The translations under genes were made by a program, and so were the position numbers. The notes beneath the pieces were generated by a model. That model saw only the letters and a program-made list of their open reading frames with translations, searched no databases and was not told the origin of the DNA. 64,000 nt of DNA from Desulfocarbo indianensis (GTDB lineage Bacteria; Desulfobacterota; Desulfarculia; Desulfarculales; Desulfarculaceae), in the NCBI GenBank assembly GCA_001184205.1, contig LBMP01000001.1, positions 62,001 to 126,000 on the forward strand. The letters are read 5' to 3'. Of this stretch, positions 16,574-25,697 are shown in pieces. Positions within the stretch are counted from its first letter, which is position 1; every line of letters starts with the position of its first letter.

Positions 16574-16695
16574 ATCGGGCCCTGGGGGGCTGCTCCTCCG
16601 GGCTGACCGCTTATTTCATGAGTGCCGGGGCATTATCGAGGGCGAGTTCGTGGCATCCGGCCCGGCTTGTCAGCCGCCGGCTGGCGGCGGCAGGG

Positions 16696-16935
16696 TTAGC
16701 CGCCGCCCATGGCGGGGAACAGACCCAACCGGTCGCCGTCCTTGATAAAGGACTCCCGCGCGGCGGTTTGGCCGTTCAGCACGATTATCTTCACTTCCTG
16801 GGGCGCAAGCCCCAGAGAGGTGATAAGCTCCAGGACGGTCAGTTCCGGCCTGGGCTCGACCTTGAGGCCCCGCAGGGGATGGTAGCCCGACGCCTGGGCG
16901 CGCAGCGAAGAGCTGAGCTTTACTTCGATGGCCAT
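16696..16935 (-). CDS. MoaD/ThiS-like beta-grasp sulfur carrier
   Basis: 79 residues ending MGGG, the Gly-Gly tail that is adenylated and thiocarboxylated in MoaD, ThiS and related carriers. The middle shows LTVLELITSLGLAPQEVKII and VLNGQTAARE, then IKDGDRLGLFPAMGGG, typical of the beta-grasp fold. AAGGAGGG lies 9 bases before the ATG at 16935, excluding the longer in-frame versions. No adenylating E1 partner (MoeB/ThiF) or synthase subunit is nearby, so its acceptor (molybdopterin, thiamine, tungsten cofactor or tRNA) is unknown. Confidence 0.82.
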   Translation of the reverse strand: MAIEVKLSSSLRAQASGYHPLRGLKVEPRPELTVLELITSLGLAPQEVKIIVLNGQTAARESFIKDGDRLGLFPAMGGG

Positions 16936-17096
16936 GAACAAAGCCCTCCTTAAAGGGGTTCGGGGGCCCAAGAGATTGCAGGAGCTTAATCTTCGCCGCT
17001 TGCATCTATATTATTATTGTTTAGACCTGGCCGGGGCGGCAAGCGCGCAGCCCAGGGCCCCGCTCGGGTGAACATAATTTTTTAACGGAGGTGCCC

Positions 17097-17963
17097 TTGC
17101 CGGCGCGGGTGGTTTCCTTTCATCCCTTGATCGAGGCGGCCGACCACAGGCTCTTGGTTTCCCAGAGGCCCCTGGACGAGGCCGACCGGGCGGCGGTGGC
17201 CCAGGCCGACGCGGTGGTATTGCCCCACATCTGCCGAAGCGATCTTTACGAAATGGTCAGCGGCCTTAAGAAACCGCTTTTCCCGCGCCAGGCGGCGCGC
17301 CTGGGCCAGGACGGCAAGGTGGGGGCCCTGCGCCTTTTTTCCCGGCTGGGCCTGCCCCAGCCCAGGGGCCTGGAATTCCCGGCGCTGGCCGAGGCCGTCC
17401 GGGCCTGGCGGCAAGGCGGGCTGGCCGCGGCCGGTCTGGAGCCGCCTCTGGTGGCCAAGGGCGCGGGCGGCGGCATGGGCGACAACGTGTTTTTGGCGCG
17501 AAGCCCCGAGGAACTGGAGGGCCTGGCCGGCAGGCTGGACATCGCCTGCGCCCACGGCCCCCAAGGCCTGGTTCTGCAGGAATACGTGGAAGCCGGGGGC
17601 CGCGACTGCCGGGTGATTTTCATCGGCGGCTGGCGGGACGCCTTCTGGCGGGTGGGTCCGCCCGGCGAGTTCCGGGCCAACCTCAGCCAGGGCGGCCAGG
17701 TGGTGCGCCATGAGAACCCAACGGGCCTGGCCAAGGCCAAGGCCCTGGCCGAGCGCCTGCGCCGGGAGGCCGAGCTGGACGTGGCCGCGGTGGATCTCCT
17801 GCTGACCGGGCAGGGCGAACCCTTGCTGTTGGAGATCAATCATTATTTCGGCCGCGAGGCCATGGGCGGCGGCGAGGTTTTCCGAAGCCGCTATTTCCGG
17901 GCGGTGCAGGGCTGGCTGGCCGGCCTGGGCATCGATCCCAGCCTGGTGCGCTTCGTCCAATAA
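17097..17963 (+). CDS. RimK-like ATP-grasp ligase
   Basis: 288 residues from a TTG at 17097, chosen because GGAGG (17087-17091) is 5 bases upstream; a GTG at 17091 overlaps that site. The ATP-grasp core has PPLVAKGAGGGMGDNVFLA (nucleotide loop), LVLQEYVEAGGRDCRVIFIG, VAAVDLLLTGQGEPLLLEIN (metal-binding Glu/Asn) and HYFGREAMGG. It resembles RimK/glutathione-synthase-type enzymes that join an amine to an acyl phosphate. The N-terminal about 80 residues (SFHPLIEAADHRLLV) are family-specific. No neighbour reveals the substrate. Confidence 0.8.
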   Translation: MPARVVSFHPLIEAADHRLLVSQRPLDEADRAAVAQADAVVLPHICRSDLYEMVSGLKKPLFPRQAARLGQDGKVGALRLFSRLGLPQPRGLEFPALAEAVRAWRQGGLAAAGLEPPLVAKGAGGGMGDNVFLARSPEELEGLAGRLDIACAHGPQGLVLQEYVEAGGRDCRVIFIGGWRDAFWRVGPPGEFRANLSQGGQVVRHENPTGLAKAKALAERLRREAELDVAAVDLLLTGQGEPLLLEINHYFGREAMGGGEVFRSRYFRAVQGWLAGLGIDPSLVRFVQ

Positions 17964-17981
17964 CAGCCTGGCCGGAGGTCC

Positions 17982-18207
17982 GGCCGCGCCAGCCGCCGGC
18001 AAACCAGGCGCCCGGCAAGCAAGGGCCGTTGGTTGGCCCAAGCCGGATCGAGAACCGCGCGCGGGTCAGCGACGCAGGGTGCCGGGTCCGGCCGCGCCAG
18101 CCGCCGGCAAACAAGGCGTCCGGCAAGCGAGGGCCGTAGGCGTAGTTAAAACTACGTCGAGGCCCGAGCGTGGCCAGCAACGCAGGGTGCCGGCGGCTGG
18201 CGCGGCC
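17982..18207. repeat. Tandem hairpin repeat, second family of the structured module
   Basis: Two imperfect copies of about 107-118 bases. Both begin with GGCCGCGCCAGCCGCCGGC (17982-18000 and 18090-18108). The second ends with the perfect reverse complement (18189-18207), a 19-bp terminal stem. Inside the second copy GGGCC pairs with GGCCC around a CGTAGTT/AACTACG stem. The flanking boxes AAGGCGTCCGGCAAGC and GCAACGCAGG are shared with the 35.9 and 43.3 kb elements. It sits between convergent genes, three bases from the cobO stop, and may act as a bidirectional terminator. Confidence 0.85.
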
Positions 18208-18210
18208 GGC

Positions 18211-18777
18211 CTAGTATTCTATGCCCCGCCGGGCCATATGCCCTTCATAATAGGGATGCTTGCGCTGGACGAACTCGGTGACGTAGTCGGCCTGGTCGCG
18301 GATTTCCGGCGCGGCGTCCGCCCCGCTCATGACCAGCTCGGTCTTGCCCCGGCAAAGTTCCATCAGGTCCAGGAGCTGGGATTTCTGTAAAACCCCGAAA
18401 AGCAGGGTGTTCAGAATCTCGTCGCAGATCAGCAAATCCGCGCCCTCCTCCGCCGCCTGGCGGGCGAATCGCAAGGCGGATTCGGCGTGCTCGTAATGAA
18501 CGCTGGTGGGGCCCTTGCTCAGGATAAAGGGGTGCTTGCCCGGAGAGCGGTAGGTTATGCCGGGCAGGCCGGCCAAGATCCCGGCCTCGCTGGATTGGCC
18601 GTCCTTCATGAACTGGGACCACACCACCTTCAAGCCCGCGCCGGAGGCCCGCACCGCCAGACCGATGCAGCGGGAGGTCTTGCCCACGCCCTGTCCATAG
18701 CAAACGTGAATGAGCCCGTAGCGCGCCTCCCGCACCGTGTCCGAGCGCTCTTCGGGATAATAAACCCGGTCTCCCAT
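18211..18777 (-). CDS. cobO: ATP:corrinoid adenosyltransferase, divergent CobO paralogue
   Basis: 188 residues. It transfers 5'-deoxyadenosyl from ATP to cob(I)alamin or a cobyrinic-acid precursor. It has the P-loop HVCYGQGVGKTSRCIGLAVR (family consensus GxGKGKTT, here GQGVGKTS), KVVWSQFMKDG, ADLLICDEILNTLLFG (Walker B), ELVMSGADAAPEI and the C-terminal HMARRGIEY resembling the family's GIEY/GVEY ending. Its stop lies 3 bases from the hairpin repeat. It is divergently transcribed from a second, more canonical CobO gene; the P-loop and middle are less conserved, suggesting a specialised substrate. Confidence 0.85.
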   Translation of the reverse strand: MGDRVYYPEERSDTVREARYGLIHVCYGQGVGKTSRCIGLAVRASGAGLKVVWSQFMKDGQSSEAGILAGLPGITYRSPGKHPFILSKGPTSVHYEHAESALRFARQAAEEGADLLICDEILNTLLFGVLQKSQLLDLMELCRGKTELVMSGADAAPEIRDQADYVTEFVQRKHPYYEGHMARRGIEY

Positions 18778-18870
18778 AGGCTAAGCCCCCCTTTAAATGC
18801 CGGCGGCGGGCGTTTGAAACTAAAATTATTTAATAGCACACCCCGCGGCAAAGGCAAGCCAAAGCCCGGT

Positions 18871-18899
18871 TTGACAGGCCCCGCGCCATGGGGTATGGC
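18871..18899 (+). promoter_or_regulatory. Putative sigma70 promoter for the second cobO
   Basis: TTGACA (18871-18876), a 17-base spacer and TATGGC (18894-18899), about 60 bases before the ATG at 18958. I saw no cobalamin riboswitch pattern in this 180-base divergent interval. Confidence 0.5.
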
Positions 18900-18957
18900 A
18901 ATCAAGGGGCAAGCGGTTGACTCGGCGCATTATCAATCAGGCAAGGAGCGATAGGGC

Positions 18958-19479
18958 ATGGACCGGCGGCGCGGCGTGGTGATGATCAATACCGGCCATG
19001 GCAAGGGCAAGACCACCGCCGCCCTGGGCGCGGTCTTGCGGGCGGCGGGCCAGGGGCTCTCCTGCCTGGTGTTGCAGTTCATTAAAAGCGACGGCGGCTA
19101 TGGCGAGATCAAGAGCCTGAGCCGCCTGCCCGGCGTGGAAACCCGCTCCCTGGGCTTGGGCCTCATGGGCAAGGGCGATTTGACGCCGCACCGGGAGGCG
19201 GCGCGCGACGCCTGGCGCCAGGCCCAGGACGCGGTGCGCTCCGGCGCTTGGGATTTGATCGTGCTGGACGAGCTTTGCATCGCCATGCGCCACGGCTTCG
19301 TCAGCCTGGAAGAGGTGGTGGAGCTGATCAAGGCCAAGCCGGCGGAGCTTATCCTGATAATCACGGGCCGCGATTGCCCGCCCGAGCTTTTTGCCCACGC
19401 CGACGCCGTCACCGAGATGAAGATGATCAAGCACCATCTGAACGCCGGCATCAGCAGCCAGGCCGGGGTGGAATACTAG
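18958..19479 (+). CDS. cobO: ATP:corrinoid adenosyltransferase, canonical CobO
   Basis: 173 residues with the full CobO/BtuR signature: the P-loop INTGHGKGKTTAALGAVLRA, LVLQFIKSDGGYGEI, DLIVLDELCIAMRHGFV (Walker B), LILIITGRDCPPELF, DAVTEMKMIKHHLNAG and the terminal QAGVEY. AAGGAG precedes the ATG. It catalyses adenosylation of Co(I) corrinoids for coenzyme B12 synthesis or salvage. The divergent arrangement with another cobO suggests joint control or two corrinoid substrates. No other cobalamin biosynthesis gene is in the window. Confidence 0.93.
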   Translation: MDRRRGVVMINTGHGKGKTTAALGAVLRAAGQGLSCLVLQFIKSDGGYGEIKSLSRLPGVETRSLGLGLMGKGDLTPHREAARDAWRQAQDAVRSGAWDLIVLDELCIAMRHGFVSLEEVVELIKAKPAELILIITGRDCPPELFAHADAVTEMKMIKHHLNAGISSQAGVEY

Positions 19480-19539
19480 CTCTGCAACTATCGCGGCGCG
19501 CTCCGGCGGCTGAGGCCGGCGCCGGCCGGCGCTAACGCC

Positions 19540-20229
19540 TCACTCCAACAGATCGCGCACCGTGAGCAGGAAGCGGCCCAAGGGGCGCGCGTTGCCGTAT
19601 TGATGGCTGAAGCAGAGGGTCAGCGGCAGGCGGCCCTCCTGGGGCCAGCCCGGATAGAGCGCCAGCGAGGTGGTGGGGGTGAAGGACACCTCCTCGATGC
19701 CCGGCAGGCCCAGCATGGAGATGAACACGGGGGCGCTGTGGCGCATCACCTGCCGATCCCAATACCTGGTCCAGCGCTCCAATCTGAAACAGGCGGCGGG
19801 AAAGGTTTGCCGCAGCCGGTTGGCCAGCCCTTGCGGAGGTTGGCCGTCGCGCTGTAAAAGCGCCTCGGCCAGGTCCGCCCGGCCCATCTCGTGCGCCTCC
19901 CGCACCACCACCATGTCGCAGGTCAGGTCCTGGTTTTCCATGACCACCGCCACCCGCTGGCCCGGGCCGGCCCAGCGCATGCGGCCGTCGAAATTGAAGA
20001 AGTTCAACCTGGGATGCAGCTTCAGCGCGGCCGAGGCGGCCTGGGTTACGCTTAGGAGCAGTTGCAGCGGAGGTTGGCCCACCTCCGCCAGGCCGGGCCG
20101 CAGGCGGGCGGTGGTGCGCAGCCGCACCGGCGGCACCAGGCCCGAGCCGCGCCACACGCCCCGGCGGGGGTAGCGGTCGCCTCCCGGCCATATGGGCAGC
20201 GGCAGCGGCGTTTGCTTGCGGGAAATCAT
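19540..20229 (-). CDS. E2-acyltransferase-fold protein lacking the catalytic aspartate
   Basis: 229 residues. The order of motifs resembles the catalytic domain of 2-oxoacid dehydrogenase acyltransferases: LKLHPRLNFFNFDGRMRW, VAVVMENQDLTCDMVVVREA, ISMLGLPGIEEVSFTPTTSL, then LTLCFSHQYGNARPLGRF and LLTVRDLLE. In active enzymes the last motif is HxxxDG; here it is HQYGNA, so the catalytic Asp is Asn. There is no lipoyl or subunit-binding domain. It may be a structural or ligand-binding relative of the chloramphenicol-acetyltransferase fold. Family assignment is by pattern and moderately confident. Confidence 0.55.
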   Translation of the reverse strand: MISRKQTPLPLPIWPGGDRYPRRGVWRGSGLVPPVRLRTTARLRPGLAEVGQPPLQLLLSVTQAASAALKLHPRLNFFNFDGRMRWAGPGQRVAVVMENQDLTCDMVVVREAHEMGRADLAEALLQRDGQPPQGLANRLRQTFPAACFRLERWTRYWDRQVMRHSAPVFISMLGLPGIEEVSFTPTTSLALYPGWPQEGRLPLTLCFSHQYGNARPLGRFLLTVRDLLE

Positions 20230-20364
20230 GGGCCGGCGCTCCTGGCTTGCTTGGGTTCACGAGCCTAAACCAATACCCTTTCGAGCGGTTTCTGGCAAGA
20301 GAGCTTGACCAGCTTCCTCTCAGGCGGGAAACTGAATAAATTAACCTGTGCAAGGAGGCGGTCG

Positions 20365-21045
20365 TTGAAGACCTCGCAGATCATACAGGAGGCTGAAAAG
20401 CTGGCGGACACCTTCATCGCCAAGGGCATGGACTCGGTGCGGCTGCCGGTGTTCGATTTCATGGACTGGTGCGCCATATACAAGCGCCCCTCCGAGGGCT
20501 CTTCCATCGCCGCCTTCCGCCAGCAGGTGCGCCGCACCTGGTATTTGTTGCATTTTCTCCGGGCCAAGGGCGTCGAGGTCTTCACGGTGCCGGTGCGCCA
20601 GAGCGAATTCCTCGCCTGGACCGAAGGCGGCGAGCACGACCTGAGCGACGGCCACGAGATAGCCCACGCGGTGGGGGAATACGTCAATGACCAGGCGGTG
20701 CCGGTGAGCCGCTGCAACCACACGGGCGTGCCCAAGGAGGTGCTGGATCAGTTGGGGCCCAACCTGGCCACCATCACCGTCTTCGGCGAAGACCCGGAGG
20801 AGCCCGAGGCCATCGTAACCGTGATCCACCGCTCCGACGGAGCGGTGCTGAACCGCATCCAGGTGCTGGCCATCGAAAGCACTCCCCAGGAAGCCTGGGA
20901 CAAGATCAAAGATTTCCTGGACGGCCACAAGCTGGAGCGGGTTTTCCACGACCAGGACGTGCGCCGGCCCGAGTTCTGTCCGGATTGCAACTCGCTGATG
21001 GGCAACGTGGCCTCATTGCAGGACATCAAGGCCGCCGGCTTGTAG
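20365..21045 (+). CDS. Conserved-looking protein of unknown function with Cys pairs
   Basis: 226 residues from a TTG at 20365 with AAGGAGG 6 bases upstream; the longer in-frame version from 20305 has no ribosome site. I do not recognise the family. Visible features are an acidic body, SRCNHTG near residue 115, FGEDPEEPEAIVTVIHRSDG with strand character, and a C-terminal FCPDCNSLMGN resembling one half of a zinc or iron knuckle. Codon use matches its neighbours. The divergent E2-fold neighbour gives no clue to function. Confidence 0.7.
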   Translation: MKTSQIIQEAEKLADTFIAKGMDSVRLPVFDFMDWCAIYKRPSEGSSIAAFRQQVRRTWYLLHFLRAKGVEVFTVPVRQSEFLAWTEGGEHDLSDGHEIAHAVGEYVNDQAVPVSRCNHTGVPKEVLDQLGPNLATITVFGEDPEEPEAIVTVIHRSDGAVLNRIQVLAIESTPQEAWDKIKDFLDGHKLERVFHDQDVRRPEFCPDCNSLMGNVASLQDIKAAGL

Positions 21046-21445
21046 ACCGGGCCGCGCAGGCGGCGGGCCGGCCTTATGCCCGGCTGGCGGCCGGTCGGCT
21101 GTTTTCAGCCGGCGGGAGTTGCACAGCGCTTCAGCCTGAAGATATATGATCAAGGCGAAGCGCCTTCCCGTCGGCTGTCGCCGGGGAGCGCGGACCTTGC
21201 GCCCCCCCGGCGTTCCATCCCTTTGAGGCCCCGCGCCGGGCTGCCCGGCGGCTGTGCCCTTTCCCTGCTTCACGACCTCTCCCCAGGCGACGCCAGGCCC
21301 CGCGATCCGGCCGGGCGCTACGGTGACGGCCATTTAGCCGAGCCCGCAAGGCATGGGCGGTGATTCTGGCGATCAGCGATCCCGGCGCCTGGCAGGGCGT
21401 TGCAAAACACCCTGCGCCGCCGGGCCAGGGACAACCTTTCGGCTT
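21046..21445. other. Intergenic region, nothing identified
   Basis: 400 GC-rich bases between convergent genes. I see no ribosome-site-supported frame, no RNA gene and no convincing promoter; only short GC inverted repeats such as GGCGAAGCGCC near 21155. Confidence 0.4.
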
Positions 21446-22369
21446 TTAGCCCTTGGGGCTGTGCTCTTCCAGGAAGCGCCGCGCCGCCTCCCTCGCTTTT
21501 GGCGCGTGGCGGTTGAGCCAAAAGGCCAGATGCGATCCCTCCTCGATCCAGAAGCGCTGGCTGTTTTTTATGTTTTCATGGGCGTACACCCCGTCGTAGA
21601 ACTTCACGTCCGCGTCGTGGGTGCCGTGGATGATCAAGCTGGGGCAGGTTATATTCTCCACCGGCAAATGATGCAGCCGGCGGTATTGCTCCATGTCGTT
21701 TTCCGTGCCGGCTTTGCGCGGTTGGTAGGGGTTCATGGTGTTCATGAACGCCTTGACGAAATCCTTGGCCATGGGCGAGTTCATGGCGAAATCCAGGTGC
21801 TCCTTCATCTGCTTCTTGGTCAGGTAGGCCTCGGCCTGGAATATCTGCTTGAGAAAAATATCCGGCCGGGCCTCGCCGATCATCTTGAGAAGCTTCTGCC
21901 CCCATTGGGTGGTGAAAATGGCCTGGGCTATGGGCCCCGCCGTCTCGGGCATGTCGTAATAACCGCTTACCGCGTCAATGGCCACCAGGGCCCAAACCCT
22001 CTGGGGGTGGCGGATGGCCAGCATGTAGGCCGGCGGCCCCCCGGCCGAGGCCGAAACCACCGCCGCCTGGTCTATATGCAAGGCGTCCAAAAGCGCCGCC
22101 ATGAGATCGGCCTGCTCCTCAACGCCGCGGCCGCTGGACAAGGGGGTGCCCAGATAACCGGGCCGGCTCAGCGACAGCACGCGATAGGAGCCCGTGTCCA
22201 CCCAATCGGCCAGGACACGGGCCTGATCCACTCCGCCGATGCCTCCGTGGCAGGAGAGCACCACCGGCCCCTGCCCCTCGGTGAGATCGTACTCCACTTG
22301 GCCCAGGCTGGTCTGGACCACCTTGGGCTCGATGCTTATTCCCGGCAGGACTTCCTTTGCTTGGGCCAC
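21446..22369 (-). CDS. Alpha/beta-hydrolase
   Basis: 307 residues. The fold is clear from VVLSCHGGIGGVDQA (oxyanion loop), YRVLSLSRPGYLG, the nucleophile elbow VVSASAGGPPAYML (Ser in SxSxG), ITCPSLIIHGTHDADV (acid Asp) and EEGSHLAFWLN (catalytic His). A lid inserted between about residues 145 and 230 is helical and Met/Lys-rich. It is probably an esterase, thioesterase or C-C hydrolase. It lies upstream of the CoA-thioester gene block but is separated from it by a repeat and a palindrome, so a shared role is only suggested. Confidence 0.85.
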   Translation of the reverse strand: MAQAKEVLPGISIEPKVVQTSLGQVEYDLTEGQGPVVLSCHGGIGGVDQARVLADWVDTGSYRVLSLSRPGYLGTPLSSGRGVEEQADLMAALLDALHIDQAAVVSASAGGPPAYMLAIRHPQRVWALVAIDAVSGYYDMPETAGPIAQAIFTTQWGQKLLKMIGEARPDIFLKQIFQAEAYLTKKQMKEHLDFAMNSPMAKDFVKAFMNTMNPYQPRKAGTENDMEQYRRLHHLPVENITCPSLIIHGTHDADVKFYDGVYAHENIKNSQRFWIEEGSHLAFWLNRHAPKAREAARRFLEEHSPKG

Positions 22370-22386
22370 GTTTTCCTCTCAGGTTG

Positions 22387-22535
22387 AACCCGCATATTTC
22401 ATGCGGGTTGGGTGGTCATGGCGGATTTGTCGATCATGGTGGGCTGTTTTAAAAACGAGCCTCATATTCAAGGATCGCGATTTGTCACCCCAACCGGCAC
22501 AGCCGGACACCCGGCCTTCATGAAATATGCGGGTT
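22387..22535. repeat. Inverted-repeat element, short copy without the central module
   Basis: 149 bases bounded by a perfect 17-bp terminal inverted repeat, AACCCGCATATTTCATG (22387-22403) and CATGAAATATGCGGGTT (22519-22535). The interior matches the 35.8 and 43.2 kb copies (GCGGATTTGTCGATCATGG, GAGCCTCATATTCAAGG, CCGGCACAGCCGGAC) but lacks their 106-base central hairpin module. The junction lies at a CAGCC that flanks the module on both sides in the long copies. Terminal-repeat bases differing from the other copies change in pairs, keeping the stem perfect. Confidence 0.88.
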
Positions 22536-22565
22536 AAGGGCCTGCTCCCCGCCAGATTGCAATAT

Positions 22566-22601
22566 AGCCAGCCGTCAAGGGCGCGCCCTTGACGGCTGGC
22601 T
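22566..22601. repeat. 36-bp perfect palindrome, possible bidirectional terminator
   Basis: AGCCAGCCGTCAAGGGCG is followed directly by its exact reverse complement, with no unpaired centre. It sits 60 bases downstream of the thiolase stop (minus strand), facing a short T-rich stretch (TGTTTCTTG) on the plus side. The length and perfection suggest a terminator or a recombination/protein-binding site. Confidence 0.8.
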
Positions 22602-22661
22602 GTTTCTTGCCTGACGTCCGGCGGCGGGGGTTGACAAACTCCGCGCGCCGGGTTCGTCCGC

Positions 22662-23855
22662 TTAGTTGACCTTGATCACCACCGCGGCGCCGGTGTCGCC
22701 GGCCGCGCAGCCCGCGAACAGGCCGTAGCCGCCGCCCTTTTTCACCAGTTCCTCGATCAGCTCCACCATGCAGCGGGCGCCGGTGGGGCCCTGGGGATGG
22801 CCGAAGACCAGGGAGGAACCGTAGTTATTGAGGATCTCCTCCGGAATCTTGGTGATGCGGCACATCACGATGTCGTTGACCGAAAACGGATTGTGGGTCT
22901 TTACCGCGGCCAGGTCCTTGACCTCGATGTTGGCGTTCTTCAGGGCCATGAGGGCCGAGGGAGAAACCGCCGCGGCCATGCGGGCTTTCGGCGCGCGGGC
23001 ATAGCCGTAGGATCTGATCTGGATGGTGACGCCGGGGTCCTTGCTCAGTTCCTTGGCCTTGTCCTGGGTGGTGACGATCATGCCCGCGTTGCCGTCGGCC
23101 GGGTGGGTCTGGGCGCCGAAGGTGAGCGCGCCGTCCGGGATGATGGGTTTCAGCTTGGCCAGCCCCTCGGCGGTGATGGGCATGATGCCTTCATCCTCCG
23201 CCAGGGTCAGGGTCTTTTTCTTGCTGAGCTGCACTTCCAGGGGAATCATGTAGCCCTTCTGGAACTCGCGGTCGTTGGCCAGGGCCTGCAGGTATTTTTC
23301 ATACAGCTTCACCGACCAGGCGTCGGACTCTTCCTTGCTCACGCCGCCGTTGTCCTTGGCCACCAGCTCGGCGGTCATGAACATGGCCTTGCCGCCGTAG
23401 GGGTCGTTGTTGAAGTTGTCCATCAGCCAGTTTTCGCTGATCACCTCGCCGCCGGGGCCGTTGGGGTTGGGCCAAACGCTGTGGGGGCCGTTGGAGCAGC
23501 GGTCGGCCGTGGCCACCAGCACGTTGGAGTAGGCGCCCACTTCCACGTCGCAGGCGGCCTTGTAAACCGCGGTGGCGCTGGTGGCGCAGGCCTGGCTCAG
23601 GGTGGGGCCGGAAACCTTATCGTTGCCCATCAGCGCGCAGAACCAGGGGTTGGCGTAGAACCAATGCGGCATGCCGATGGTTTGGCCGTATACGCAGCCA
23701 TCCAGCATCAACGGGTCGTAGCCCCTGAGTTCCATGAACTTCTTGGCAGTGGCCGCCGCCAGTTTGATGGGGTGTTCGTTTTGCAGGCTGCCCTGCCACC
23801 GGGAAAAAGGTGACGACCAGTAGCCCTTGTAAGGAATGTAGGCTTTGTTGAACAT
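22662..23855 (-). CDS. Thiolase-superfamily acyltransferase
   Basis: 397 residues. Degradative or biosynthetic thiolases exchange acyl groups between CoA thioesters. Visible are the nucleophile Cys90 in TLSQACATSAT, GKAMFMTAELVA, the loop VKTHNPFSVND (where classical thiolases have NEAFA), FGHPQGPTGARCMVEL with the catalytic His, and the second catalytic Cys in YGLFAGCAAGDTGAAVV. The HNPFS change marks a divergent subfamily. It is the promoter-distal gene of the minus-strand CoA block, with its own possible promoter upstream and an intervening terminator after the ligase. Confidence 0.88.
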   Translation of the reverse strand: MFNKAYIPYKGYWSSPFSRWQGSLQNEHPIKLAAATAKKFMELRGYDPLMLDGCVYGQTIGMPHWFYANPWFCALMGNDKVSGPTLSQACATSATAVYKAACDVEVGAYSNVLVATADRCSNGPHSVWPNPNGPGGEVISENWLMDNFNNDPYGGKAMFMTAELVAKDNGGVSKEESDAWSVKLYEKYLQALANDREFQKGYMIPLEVQLSKKKTLTLAEDEGIMPITAEGLAKLKPIIPDGALTFGAQTHPADGNAGMIVTTQDKAKELSKDPGVTIQIRSYGYARAPKARMAAAVSPSALMALKNANIEVKDLAAVKTHNPFSVNDIVMCRITKIPEEILNNYGSSLVFGHPQGPTGARCMVELIEELVKKGGGYGLFAGCAAGDTGAAVVIKVN

Positions 23856-23935
23856 AACTTGCTTCCTCGCTTAGCTGTTGGGACTCGCTTGACCGGGAGA
23901 GAAACTTCGGCGCGGCGCCCCCCCCGGAGCTACAT

Positions 23936-23964
23936 CGCATACTGTATACCAATTATCCTCTCAA
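23936..23964 (-). promoter_or_regulatory. Putative promoter for the thiolase
   Basis: On the minus strand TTGAGA (23964-23959), a 17-base spacer and TATGCG (23941-23936), about 80 bases before the thiolase ATG. The spacer carries GGTATAC, and the region is AT-rich compared with its surroundings. Confidence 0.35.
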
Positions 23965-23996
23965 CTGAACCACTATTTCTTATACCAATCAGAAAA

Positions 23997-24029
23997 GCCG
24001 GGAGCCATCTAAGCGCCGGAGCCCCCGGC
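23997..24029 (-). terminator. Terminator after the acyl-CoA ligase
   Basis: On the minus strand GCCGGG (24029-24024) and CCCGGC (24002-23997) enclose a 21-base GC-rich loop, with TTTTCT immediately after. It begins 13 bases beyond the ligase stop. Confidence 0.5.
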
Positions 24030-24041
24030 CTTTCTTAACCG

Positions 24042-25628
<1,587 letters not shown>

Positions 25629-25697
25629 TAATACCTCCCTAGTTCCTGTGTGCCGCGCTACGCCGGCCGCGGCGGCTGGTCCCTTTAGCCCTTGTTT

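Noticed and set aside
17970-18210. CRISPR array
   Set aside because: The repeats here and at 22, 36 and 43 kb are long, palindromic and dispersed or only duplicated; there are no regularly spaced short repeats with unique spacers and no cas genes.
18778-18957. Cobalamin riboswitch between the cobO genes
   Set aside because: The 180-base interval shows no B12-box-like conserved core and is too short for a riboswitch plus both promoters.
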